Shown one piece after another: positions 35,014 to 45,551 of a stretch of DNA of 64,000 nt; position 1 is the stretch's first letter; every line of letters begins with the position of its first letter. A model generated the notes under the pieces. That model was not told where the DNA came from, ran no database searches, and worked only from the letters and a program-made list of their open reading frames with translations. Origin of the DNA: Fistulifera solaris. Its lineage: Eukaryota > Bacillariophyta > Bacillariophyceae > Naviculales > Stauroneidaceae. The translations under genes and the position numbers were made by a program. The stretch is taken from assembly GCA_030295235.1 (NCBI GenBank), contig AP026136.1, positions 124,001 through 188,000 of the forward strand. Direction: 5' to 3'.

Positions 35014-35569
35014 TTATTGATAATATGTGGTGTTTGATGTTGTTGCAAAATGCGACTCTTCCTCTTGCCAATCGGGTTTCAGAGAATTGAGGAGTGTCGT
35101 ACCCAAAGGTTCCAACACCTGTTTCAAGAGAGGAATCGCCGTCGAACGAACGGCGCCCAGATTGCTCAATTCGCCACACAGTATCGTGATAACCTTTTGG
35201 GAAAACCCAAGTAAGAATACATCATGCATAAACAAGTCGTTAGCGAAGGGGACGAATTTTCAAACCGAATAAGACGCAGAAACCTACCAGTGGGCCTTGA
35301 TACAAATGAATCAATGTCCCATGATCATAGATCGCCGTCGCTTGCTGTACTTTTCCTAGACCCAGTACAGGAAATTGTTTCGAAGCCGGTGCCCATACCG
35401 ATTCAATCGATGCCAGAATTTCTTCATTTAAGGGAGTGTTCAGAATACGACCCAATGGGACACCTTCCGTCGTCGACAAGAGAATGGCACGAATGTCGGC
35501 CCCGCAAGGGTGACAGCGACGGACGATTTCTTGCAAACTGCTTTGTAAGGAAGTTGGCAGCAGTGACAT
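35014..35569 (-). CDS. Roadblock/LC7-domain protein, LAMTOR3/MP1-like
   Basis: 153 aa; exon 1 35288-35569, intron 35194-35287, exon 2 35014-35193. The Roadblock fold pattern is seen: ADIRAILLSTTEGVPLGRIL, LNEEILASIESVWAPASKQF, VQQATAIYDHGTLIHLYQGP, VITILCGELSNLGAV and the closing helix AIPLLKQVLEPLGTTLL. The length and order resemble LAMTOR3 (MP1), a Ragulator subunit that anchors MAPK and TORC1 signalling at lysosomes. Dynein roadblock chains are shorter. The start MSLLPTSLQ was chosen; the frame extends upstream to 35653. Assignment to LAMTOR3 rather than another Roadblock protein is uncertain. Confidence 0.65.
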
Positions 35570-36143
35570 TCTGCTTCCTGTAGTATTGTTGTGTCTTCCG
35601 TCTATGGTAATCACCGAAAAGTGAGCAAAAGGGTCTTTTTTTAGCAGAAACACACTCCATTACCGTTTTTTTCTCATCCTCCTCGTTCGCCGTTTCGCTT
35701 TGCACCTCCGGGTGCTTCTTTTGCGGTCATGATTGAAATCCAGTCGTGGTGAAATTAACCTACTGTTACGTTTATGGCGCCACTAGTAAAGTATGGAGTG
35801 CACCTTATGAAAGTATTTTGACATCAAATACTGAAAATGCTCATTCAAAGAAATAAACTAGCTAGAGGTCTAGTGATTTTGTGTCCTTTTTCATTATTAC
35901 GGATCGTCAACAACGTTTGTTGCGTTTCAATACGAAAAAGGGGGCGTGTTAGTACGGCTACGACATGAGCTTGTGTTACTGAAAAGAGGCAGGCACCGAT
36001 TTTTTTGATTATTATTTTTGTCTTACACTTTGCCGAAGACTTTTTATCTGTTTGACAGTCTTTACCGGGTAGCATTTTTCCTTCTTGTCTCTTTTGAATC
36101 AATCAATTACACTTTATCCACATCATTACAATCATCTTTTCGA
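35570..36143. other. Divergent intergenic region
   Basis: 570 bp between the Roadblock gene and the coiled-coil gene. No reliable motif. Confidence 0.4.
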
Positions 36144-37632
36144 ATGGAAGGCCCCGACGAGCCGGAGGCAGCGATTCCTGGTGAAATAGAACCGGTCCAT
36201 GCCGAAGAAGACGCCGTTGCACCTGTCGAAACGACGACGAAGGATGACTCTCTTCTCACCGTCGATCAAGCCCGTGATCGTCTCGAAAGTAAATTACAGC
36301 ACTCATCCATCAGTATTGAAGACAACAAAGACGCCTTATTGTTCGATTCCATCCAACTCATTCTGAAAGATCATGATCATTTAAAAGAAAAAGTGGGCAA
36401 ACTAAAATCGCTACTGGGTCGATCGGCGAAAGCCCAACGGGAAACTAAAGTCGAAATGGATGCGACACAGAAACGATTGGATCAAGCCCTTGCAGAAGTG
36501 CAGAAATTGCAACAAAAGATGGAGAAATTATCCAATCGACCGTCTCATATGGTACGCCTTCATGTTTGTTTGCGCTCGGTTGTGACAAAAATGTGCAGCT
36601 CATCGGCTTATGGTCTATTATGATTGAATATAGGAATTACTGGCCGATTTTGAAGCCAACTTTGATCGGGCCTTACTGTCGGTGGGGTTACAACAATCGC
36701 CATCATCCGCTTCTACAGAAAATCCTGTGGAACCGAAAGAAGCTGTGGTTGATTCTTTATTAATGAAGGAAATGGCCGAAGCGAAACATCGGATTGAGAA
36801 ATTGGAAAAATTGAATGCTACATTGGCGGCACGATCGGCACAATTGGAAGTCGTATTGTCGGAACAAGTACGGCAATGTCAGGATTGGCACCAGAAAGTC
36901 ACTCATTTAGAACTCGAAAAACGCATGGCCGTTTTAGAAGCCGATACTGCCACGAAAGAATTGCAACGGAAAGTAGTGGAACTACAAGACATGCAAATGG
37001 AATTGGATTTGGTCACGAAAGCATCGGTGCGAGCGAATGCCATGGCGGCCGTAGGGGAAGAAATTCGGAAAAAAGAAAAGGCGGAACGACAGCAAATACA
37101 GCAATTGGAGGCCAAAGTACAGGCCTTGCAGGAATGGGCTTTGGCGTCGTCGGCAGCAAAATCGTTGGCACAAGAACAGGTCCGGGTATTGGAACAACAA
37201 GTGCGGGCGTTGCAGAGGAGCACCAATGGACATTCCTCCAAAGAAGAAGAACGACAACTGTTTAAAGATCACGGCTCTTTCGTTATTGGAGCAGGGGAAA
37301 TGGCGGTGCGGGTCTTTACGTTAACGTCCGAGCAGATCAAATTGGTCCGCTTGTCGGATCGCGTGGTATTACGGTGGCACTTCGATTTGACGTCGCCCGA
37401 AGCGACTTTACCCTTTCATTTGATCCGTGGCGCTTGCGAAACACCCGCCTCGCGACAGGGCGACGATTACATTATACACAATCGCATGGTCCAAGGAGGA
37501 GCCGAAGGCGAGGCCGACAATGCATTTACACATCAGAGAGCGTGCACCATTGTTTGGGACAATTCATCCTCCTGGATCCGACCCAAAACGGTCAAGTACA
37601 CAGTCGAAGCTATTGTCGTAGAAGATGACTAA
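36144..37632 (+). CDS. Coiled-coil protein with C-terminal GOLD-like domain
   Basis: 468 aa; intron 36552-36633 (GTACGC...TATAG). Residues 1-60 are acidic and disordered; about 60-345 is a nearly continuous coiled coil (DHDHLKEKVGKLKSLL, KRLDQALAEVQKLQQKMEK, VQALQEWALASSAAKSLAQE). The final ~115 residues (VRVFTLTSEQIKLVRL, WHFDLTSPEATLPFHLIRG, WDNSSSWIRPKTVKYTVEAI) read like a GOLD beta-sandwich: the W-D-N-S-S-W...K...Y motif is characteristic of that fold. GOLD proteins act in Golgi/secretory trafficking; a golgin-like tether is a reasonable inference. Coding sum is 469 codons. Confidence 0.7.
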
Positions 37633-37756
37633 AGTTTAATGCAAATCATTTTTTCTTCGTCTTGTAACGCGTGTAGTCTCTATTAATAGTATTTTAACGT
37701 TGCGATGTTGGAAATGGCTGTTCTGGTTCGTTCTTGAAGTAGGTCGTCCTATACGT

Positions 37757-38692
37757 TTATTGCATAGCTTCTCCACGAGCCTTACTGGATCGGTCCTTCA
37801 CCCACGAAGTACCACCTACGGAACTGATGCAAGGAGCTTTACCAATGTAGGGAAAGTCGGGTACGGAAATGGCGTCCAAACAGAATTGCGCGACATCCGC
37901 TCGAGCAATGGAGCCGGCTTCTCCTTCAATAACATTAATGACACCCGTGGGAGGATCGACGGTCAATCCTCCCGGACGAACGATACAATACTCCAGACCA
38001 CTCGCCTTGACCACTTTCTCTTGTTCATTCTTGTCCTTGAAAATCTTGGACATGACCGTTTTCATGAGAATCTTGAACATGAACGGCGCTTGATTTTCCG
38101 AGTCACCCGCACCAATGGACGTGACGACCGCGAGACGCTTGACTCCATTTTCTTTCATGGCCGCAATGACATTTTTGGTGCCGTCCGTCAACATGGTATC
38201 TCCCACATCAGACGTCTTTCCTCCGAGTGCGACCACCACGCCGTCAATCTTTTGCGCGGCAAATACCTTGTCGACGTCGGCCTTGTTCGTGACATCACCA
38301 CCAATGACTGTCAAGTTGGGATTCGAGATGGATTGATCCGCTTTGGCACCGCCGGATCCTTTGGGGATTTTGAGTTTCGAGGGATTGCTGTGAAAAGAAA
38401 AGGGGGGAACGAAAAAGAGAGTGAGAGACAAAACGCAAAAACGTCAGAAAGCTAGCCACTGCAGCTCATACAGCTACACCAGGACGTACCGCGTCAAACC
38501 GACTACAGTGTCTCCGTTTTCAAGAGCCTGGTACACACATTCGGCCGCCGTCAATCCGGAAGCTCCAAACACGGCAATATTGGCCATATCGAGCTGCGTG
38601 TTACTTCGGGTGGGGCGAAATGCCGTAGGAAACGCCGTCGAAGAAGACGCGAAAAGGGCAAATAGTAGACTTGCAGATTGAATCAATTTCAT
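37757..38692 (-). CDS. Plastid-targeted NAD(P)-binding protein (atypical SDR)
   Basis: 277 aa; intron 38388-38489. N-terminus MKLIQSASLLFALFASSSTAFPTAFRP is a signal peptide with Ala-Phe-Pro cleavage. Rossmann motif IAVFGASGLTAAECV (GxSGxxG variant, residues about 38-52) and GDVTNKADVDKVFAAQKIDG follow; TSIGAG, SGLEYCIVRPGGL and GSIARADVAQFCLDAI match the NmrA/atypical-SDR group (Tic62, HCF173 and YwnB-like proteins). No Tyr-x3-Lys pair is obvious, as in this group. Role: a redox sensor or oxidoreductase of the plastid (inference). Confidence 0.82.
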
Positions 38693-39364
38693 AATGAAAG
38701 GTTATTGTTGTTTTCAAATGGAGACGAACAAGAGCGTTTTGGATTAAACAAAATGTAAAATGATGAGGCAAATGAGGTTTTCAAGTTGTAAAAATTTCTT
38801 GCCGAAGACCTGCCACGAAAGATTTCTGCAAACCAAATCTCCAATCTTTATCTTTCGTGACGTCAGATTTCGGGTACAGGGCAGACGGTGGCAGTGACAA
38901 AAAACTTGGAGAGAATTTTCAAAACGTCAGTTCCTGTTCTGATGTTTTGCCTACTGATAAAATTTATACTAGATTTGAAATTGGCATTGCCTCTCTAAGT
39001 AGGTGATTCAAATGTCACACTTTTCTGGATTATACTTATACCCTGGTCTACGATGAATCTTGGTGGAGGAGATCGCACAGCAACTGCACTTCCCAAAGCG
39101 AGAACCGCGGTATTTCGAGACGGCAAAGCATTTTGCAAAACACCCTGTCAATAGTCTGACCCAGACCGTTATTGCAACGCTTCTCTCCTCTTCACCATTG
39201 CCCTTCTTACGAATAAAAGAGTAATTGAGTGGGCTCGCGCTTGTTGGGAAATAAGGTGTGGACAGACTCGAGCGCTCACTCAAGATCTTTTTGCTGCTGT
39301 GACCGGCGGAAATCTCCCATTCGTCTCGTTCGTTCCGTTTGAGAAATAAAAAAATTACTCCTTC
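38693..39364. other. Divergent intergenic region
   Basis: 670 bp. A 91-codon minus ORF at 39008-39283 has no recognisable similarity. Otherwise nothing seen. Confidence 0.4.
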
Positions 39365-40660
39365 ATGAATGTATCACCTCGAACACTCGCGAAAGGTACC
39401 TGGGAACCGGAAAGTGGAATAGTCACAATGAATGGTTTGAAGGAAAGCCTGCCCGAAGTGTCCTGTGACTGTAAATGGCATGTAGGACAGCTCGTAGAAG
39501 TGGCGCCTCGAACATGGCCAGGGTACGTCTTTTTCTTTCCATTGTACGACTCTTTAACTACAAGTACATCATACTCATGCTCCTATTTACAGTCAAAATC
39601 GTCCGGGAGGTCATGGACGTATTACCCACGTGCACGTGGACAAGAACGGTATTTTCAAATTGGATATCAAGTACATCATTGGGGTAGGAACAGATTTGCG
39701 ACTCGATGAGCATTACGTCACGCCGTATCAAGAGCCAACTTCCCGTATTCGTAGCCGACGTCAAGTCTCTCCAGAAACTGTCGTCCAAGAGGACAACAAG
39801 GAGAACAAAAAGGGTGGAAAGCGTTCTCGTAAAGACCCGTCGCAGCAGCGAAAAAAGAACACCGATTCAGAGCAGTCCAAGCGAACATTGAATTTCCCAG
39901 CTTTGCGTCCCAAGAAGAAAGCCATGAAGAAATCAGGGACTAAGCGACAGACGGCAGATCCGACAGAGGCCTTGTCCGAGGACGTCGAAGATGGGCCGCA
40001 TCAATTATCGAACGGAATTCCGCGCGAGATCGCTTGCGAAGAGGGCAAAAATACATTCTTGTCGCCATTGAACGACTTCTCCAAGTTGAATAACAGTCAA
40101 AAGAAGAATCATCAGACTGTCTCTCCAGAAGACGTTTTCGATGGTGATTCGTTGAGTTCCGTGGGCGAGAAATACGACGATGACATGCAAGATGTAGAGC
40201 AGGCCGAGGCCGTCAATGTGGCGTCCAAGAGTCCTATTTCCCGCACCAAACCATTGATGCGTGGAGATCTGAACACAGAAAACGTCAATGTGGAACCGAA
40301 GCGCGCTTCACAACCGATGATCAACTTGGAACGCATCCAACAGGCCCAGATTGATGTCGCCAGGAAGTTTGTTGACGAAGTGGTTCATCATAAGGTAGCA
40401 AACGACCATTCAACACGCGATGAAGCGTGTTCGGAAGAAGTTGCTAGAGAGCAGCTTTTGATTCCTGCCTAATTTTTGTCTTCGATATGAATGATCAGTA
40501 CGTCAGTGAAGAAGACGTGCTTCGATTGGTAAACGAACGTCGGGTCGTGGAACAAAGCGATGCTGCTCCTTTTAAGCAGGAAGAAGTGGAGGCATACCTT
40601 GAGTCTCTTGTTTCTAAAAATCGCATCATGAAGGCCGACGGAATGGTCTTCTTTCTCTAA
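39365..40660 (+). CDS. Tudor/SH3-like N-terminal domain plus winged-helix-like C-terminus
   Basis: 408 aa after correction; intron 39523-39592. Exon 1 and the start of exon 2 encode a small beta-barrel-like domain: GQLVEVAPRTWPGQNRPGGH, GRITHVHVDKNGIFKLDIKY and YVTPY, a pattern (V-APRTWPG-NK-GG-GR) seen in stramenopile chromatin-type proteins. The middle is Lys/Ser/Glu-rich and disordered. One T missing in TTTT at 40456-40459 hides the C-terminus; adding it reads LFDSCLIFVFDMNDQYVSEE then VEAYLESLVSKNRIMKADGM, resembling a winged helix. Coding sum 409 codons. A nuclear chromatin/DNA-replication role is inferred, not shown. Confidence 0.6.
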
Positions 40661-40915
40661 AACAATTATTTTGTTTCGCCAGGAGATTTATTCTTCTCTT
40701 GGAACTGTAAGATACGAAATGCTTATGTATTATGGACATGATTGGCTTAAAAATCACCACTATCGTTGTAGTTTCTGCTGTGTCTCTGCTTCGTCTAGAG
40801 CACTAATTTTGCATCAAGGAATCGTCAGAAAAAACCGTAGAGCTATGACATGAGCTTAGCGGCATAGCAGTAGCTCACTTTCTTTTTATCTTGGTTTCAA
40901 CTTTACTAGTTCTAG

Positions 40916-41260
40916 CTAGTCATCTTCCTCCACTCGTTCAATGAATTGCGAAGGATCAAAACCAGGGATGGGAGGAGTCCACACAGGAAGCTGTCGCCAC
41001 GGTGGCGGCATGGTCGTGTTCATAGAAAGTGCCGCATCCCGCAGAGGACTGTTCCGTGGTAACATACGAATAGCGTGTTGCTTCAAATGAATTTTGCACG
41101 TCAAATCGTGATCAATTTCGTTGTGTTGGCGAAAGCGTCCGATGACATGATTTCGTCCAATTTGGTAGCGCCGTTCTTTTTCTTCTTCCGAAACTGCTGG
41201 TTCTAGTTTCATCGGGGCATCTAGCGCCGCCATAACCAGTTTCATATTTTTACTCGCCAT
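40916..41260 (-). CDS. Hypothetical small protein (114 aa)
   Basis: Intronless, starts MASKNMKLVMAALDAPMK. It has a basic middle (KERRYQIGRNHVIGRFRQHN, CKIHLKQHAIRML) and an aromatic/proline C-terminus (PPPWRQLPVWTPPIPGFD). Size and composition are similar to small mitochondrial-ribosome proteins, but I cannot match it to a named one. Converges on the preceding gene. Confidence 0.55.
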   Translation of the reverse strand: MASKNMKLVMAALDAPMKLEPAVSEEEKERRYQIGRNHVIGRFRQHNEIDHDLTCKIHLKQHAIRMLPRNSPLRDAALSMNTTMPPPWRQLPVWTPPIPGFDPSQFIERVEEDD

Positions 41261-42163
41261 ACTATCTTGTTCGGCGCCTCCGGTTCCTTTTTTTCTTTTT
41301 CTTGTTGGCTTTTTTGTTGTTTGCGTTTGGGGGCTTCCGGATCGACGGCCAAACAGCGTATTGGTTGTCGCACTAGTGGCGATCGTCCACGACCGAGACG
41401 CAAGGCAGTGAACATACTGGTAGTAATGTGTGTAGGTGTATGGAAGATTAACAGTTATATTGGGAAAGGGCGAGAAAGAGAGAAATAATGCTTTCGTTAT
41501 TGAGTGATAACGTAAAGATCGAGCGAGGCGAGTTTTTCATGGAGGTGGTTGTGACGGGTGACAGACAGACACAATGCGACCTTAGTCTTTCTAAGAATCG
41601 TAGACCGCTACGTCAACCTGTATCAGCAATCCAAACTTTAAAATGCTTCTTGACTGATATGCAGTCGTGATTAGAAGGTCGCCTTCACTTTGGGCCTATA
41701 CAGTAAATGCTACGTACCGGTACGGTACCAGGTACGGACGATAAGGTTGAGCGAAGCAAGCGCCAAACAATGGAAAAGATGAACGAGGCGCATACGGGCG
41801 TACGGCGTGCAATTTGCTAATGCTGCTGAACGTAATTTTCAGCCCAATGAAACCAATGTAGCTTACCAAGCTAACAGACCGAGCTGATCTTTGATTAAGT
41901 CCGGCTCAAAATGTTCACTTTTTGGGATGCAGTCGTACTTGGTCCGTGGGTCGTTACCACCATTTAACGCCTTACCATTTTCACTTTCAAGGCGTTTCCA
42001 GCAAACAGCTTTGCCCGGTTTCTTCGAATTTCCGATCTTGTGAGGCTAGAGCAAAGCAGACACTATTGCATTATGACAAATTACGTTTTACGCTATGCAA
42101 CTTAAACAACTGGGGCAGTTATCAGTGTCTCAAATTGGTAAGAGTTTTACGGGCACTTGATTC
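41261..42163. other. Intergenic region with hairpin and GTACC palindromes
   Basis: 900 bp. A cluster of GTACCGG/GGTACC repeats is at about 41712-41738 and a hairpin at 41651-41667. ORFs 41267-41488 and 41922-42167 look random. Confidence 0.45.
41651..41667. repeat. Intergenic hairpin, TGACTG/CAGTCG
   Basis: TGACTG (41651-41656) pairs with CAGTCG (41662-41667) with a G-T wobble at the base; flanking CTTCT (41646-41650) and AGAAG (41673-41677) can extend the stem after a bulge. Confidence 0.5.
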
Positions 42164-43424
42164 CTAATGAGAATTTTCTTTGATAGTGGGCTCTGTCATT
42201 CGATTTTGCATTCTACTGTACACCCATAACGAAAACGGACGATCCATTCTTGTCTTCCAGGCGAACGACTGTTTCTCGTCCATGGCAACACCGCTAGTTA
42301 CCTGCAGAGTCATTGTTTTGGTCTTTTTCTGATCCATGACGATTCGATCATGCTCCGAGGAACGCTTTCCAGTGTCACTATTTTTTCGTGCAGCCTTGGC
42401 CTCTTTCGGCAACTGATGAGCGCAAGGGCAACATTCGCTACGTCGGCTTCCAATATTGATTTACAGTGAAGCTTGCGGTTCACTGTAGCAGCGGAATCTT
42501 CGTCCTCTTTGTCTGGTGGCGCCACGGACACAACTCTCTCATTCCATTCTCGTGATAGGCTTGTGTCGACATTTGATACCCGTTCTATCCGCGCGCTGGC
42601 GGCAAGATGCTCAACCTTAGGTGTCTCGCTCACTGTTGGCAGAGATGACACTTCTGACCGCACAAGTCCTCTAACTTCTTTTGAGGAGGTCATTCTTTTG
42701 ATTTGTCTTTTCTTGCAACCCACACAAATCCAATCTTATCGAGTAGCTGTTGCTTGTCTTGGCCAAGCTTTCCGGACATTTTGCAAGATCTTTGATTATG
42801 TATCCAAGTCCTCAATTCCTTGTCTTCAGAATCAGAGACCTTGAAGTTCCCCTTTCGCTCTTTGAAAGACACACATCGCTTGTACATATCCATCCACCGT
42901 TTATTGGTCCTTGTTCTCCAAACAAATCCAAGCTCATTCAAAAGCTGCTCTCGATCCGGCCGTAACGTGCCGGCACGTTGACAATCATGTTGTGTTCGAA
43001 TCCACGTGTGCAGTTCCTTATTCTCTGTAACGGGTACCTGAGCATGACCGTTTCTTTGTTTGAAGTCAAGCAACTGATGGTATCGATCCATCCACGGGAC
43101 TGTAGTTTTGCTTGTATCTGGTTTTCTCCAGATAAACCCCAAATCATTCAGAAGCTGTTCGCGGTCCTGTCGCATCTTGCCGGCTCGTTGAATCGATCGT
43201 TGATTGAGAACCCATACGGCCAGCGAGTTGTCTTCATACGATTTCGGGACTCGGCAATGCCCATTCGCTTGATGAAACGTCTGGAGTTTTTGATAGACCT
43301 CCATCCACGTCTTATCCATGGCTTCCATTCGAAGGTCCGGGGCTAGTCTCTCAGACGACGCTGCACGCGATTGATCACCAGCGCACATATTCTTCGTTTG
43401 TTGGTAAGAAACGACACCGCACAA
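42164..43424 (-). CDS. Helicase-associated-domain repeat protein
   Basis: About 420 aa. Three tandem helicase-associated (HA) repeats lie at about residues 38-240: MDKTWMEVYQKLQTFHQANG...VPKSYEDNSLAVWV, MDRYHQLLDFKQRNGHAQVP...ELHTWIRTQ and MDMYKRCVSFKERKGNFKVS...ELRTWIHNQ, each with HCRVP/HAQVP-type and W-x3-Q positions. No helicase core is present. HA repeats without a helicase are common in diatom genomes and thought to bind DNA or RNA. The frame changes near 42700 and again near 42440, each by one apparently missing base; the C-terminus then reads through a Cys-rich bit to KENSH. The sum is 421 codons. Confidence 0.72.
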
Positions 43425-44021
43425 TGTGTTTTGTTTTTTTAATTGATAGCTTTCCTTTCAAGAAAATGAATGATGTTGTGTAGATCGAAAAGAGTTTTTA
43501 TCAGAATGAATAAAATGGAAAATGCTTTTTGCGAAACTCATGCGTCACCTTGCACCTTGCATCGTGTTTTTGAACTTCAAAAAGAGACCCACGTCAGTAC
43601 ACACGTCAGCTTTGGCTGGATACACTGTTTTGCTTTATACCTACTGACGTGTCATGACTGAGGTTCAGTCGTGACAATGTTCTTTGACGCTTCTGGTACT
43701 GGTACTGTACCTGGTAGTGAAATCTTCACAGCGTGGTGTCGTCTTTCTCGAAACCCTTTCGAAACTCCATGCGATCATCTTCCTTGTCAGCAACTCCACA
43801 TTATTTATCTATGAAAGATGACGTTTTTAACGTTTAACTGCTTTTCTAAATGCAAGGTTCGAAAGACTAGAACATAGCTTTCTTTCTACCTAGGGAGTCA
43901 TTTTGTGACAATCTCCTTAAATAGAGGTTTGACCTACATTCGAGGTGTTGGACAACCAGCTAGGGCTCTAAATGTGATTATTACTTGTATACAAGCATGA
44001 TTTATTTTTATTCTTTCCCGT
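43425..44021. other. Intergenic region with hairpin
   Basis: 600 bp with an 11-bp hairpin at 43651-43675 and a GGTACTGGTACTGTACC cluster at about 43697-43713. No gene seen. Confidence 0.5.
43651..43675. repeat. Intergenic hairpin, 11-bp stem, GTCATGACTGA/TCAGTCGTGAC
   Basis: GTCATGACTGA (43651-43661) pairs with TCAGTCGTGAC (43665-43675), one G-T wobble, 3-nt loop. The most complete member of the hairpin family. Confidence 0.6.
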
Positions 44022-44901
44022 TTACGAAAGCTGATCAATCAATGAACTTCGAATATCCGTGACAATACTCGACGGTTGACCCGATTGTTGTCCTGCCGCG
44101 GCTTGCAATCTAAAAATACTTTCAATGACCGAAACTTCGGTTCCGGTTGTATCCAAACCACAAAATGCTTTCCAATCATTTACCACCATTCCGCCTCCCA
44201 GTACATCGGAACCACGATTCACCGTCCCCGCAACCAACGGCACTTGCAACAACGACGAGAGTTCTTCCATGTCTTCCACGGTCGTTCGTGCATGCACCAT
44301 ACCGCCCTGATTGGTGAATTTGCTGTAACTGCCCACCAGTGCCTGTCCACCGACGGTTTGTCGAAAGACTTCGACGCCCAACACATCCGCAATGACATCT
44401 TCCGTCTCACGGTCCGTATCGGGATGCACGAGGGCGACGTGATCGTTCGTCGCAATAATATTCCCCAACGCCGACAACCGTTCTTCAATACGCTGTACGA
44501 CTACCGCGTCCGGCAGCGAATTGCGCAAATGTTGCAATTCCATGTCGGTCGTCGTGTTGGGAACGAGCAATCCGCGGCGATTGCCGGCGGTCGTACGACC
44601 AACAAAGCGATTGCCGCCAATGGTGGCGTGAATGACGGGAATGTGGGAGGCCAATTCGGCTTCGAAAATGGAATAAAAGTTTTCCGAAAAGCCGATTCCT
44701 GTCAAAGAGGGATTAAGTTGTTTGTGTTGAGAGAAAAAAAAGTGAGACTGTGAATCGAAAATTCGAATCGATAGACAGGAGCATCAAAACCGTGTCTTTT
44801 AGTAACCTTCTTGTTCACGTACCGGTCAAACAGTAAGAATTCGTCAAGGCCGCAAATACACCAATCTCATTGGAGTTCTCAAAAGCACATCGTGTCACCA
44901 T
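44022..44901 (-). CDS. EIF6: Eukaryotic translation initiation factor 6
   Basis: 251 aa, two exons: 44823-44901 ([27 protein letters not shown]) and 44022-44698, intron 44699-44822. Human-like motifs: [92 protein letters not shown] and [18 protein letters not shown]. eIF6 binds the 60S subunit, prevents premature joining to 40S and is needed in late 60S biogenesis. Length is near the family's usual 245 aa. High identity and exact codon count make the model firm. Confidence 0.95.
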
Positions 44902-45551
44902 GATGAATCAGTCGATAAATAAAGAAAAAGAATATATAAGAAGGAACCTGGTGACGATTTGCAAAATTGTTGCCTTTGTTGTAGGTTATTTCCGATTTGA
45001 GGAGAGAGATTTTCCACAAATAAAGCTTTCAAGTGAATTGCTTGCTCAATGAATCAGCTTGTTTTCTGTGCGTGTTTGAACGAAACGCATCCACCCGCTG
45101 GTCTTTTGTCGTGCAGCTGTTGTTGTTCTTTGCGGTTAGTTATTGCGGGTTGCGGGGCAACTCTTTCTTTGCTTTCGTTGGGGATCTTCGGTGATTATTA
45201 TTTATTGATTTGGATGGAAGCGGCGCCGCAAGATTGGATTACGGTCGCCGCAAGGACAAGCCACGGATAACTCACGTCTCACGTCGCGCACTCGTGTCTG
45301 AATGTCTGCGTTTGCCAGAAAACGTCACAAAACCGCGCCACATACAAAGTAACGAGTGCGACACCGCTGCGTAATAAAGCAACTGAGTCACCATGATGAC
45401 AAATAAATAATCAGATATGATACGAAGACGAACTTCCGGTGCGTAGTTTACAGTTTACAGCAGTTGTCATTACTTTTTCTTTCCTCTCTTGAAATAAAAG
45501 TAAAGTACGCAGACGCCTAACATAGCCATCAAAGTCGATACAGTACACAGG
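44902..45551. other. Divergent intergenic region
   Basis: 650 bp between eIF6 and SecA. An ORF of 73 codons at 45049-45270 looks random. No promoter element stands out. Confidence 0.4.

Noticed and set aside
37700-38455. 251-codon plus ORF antisense to the plastid NAD(P)-binding gene
   Set aside because: The minus strand has a clear Rossmann motif, presequence and clean splice; the plus ORF is its shadow.
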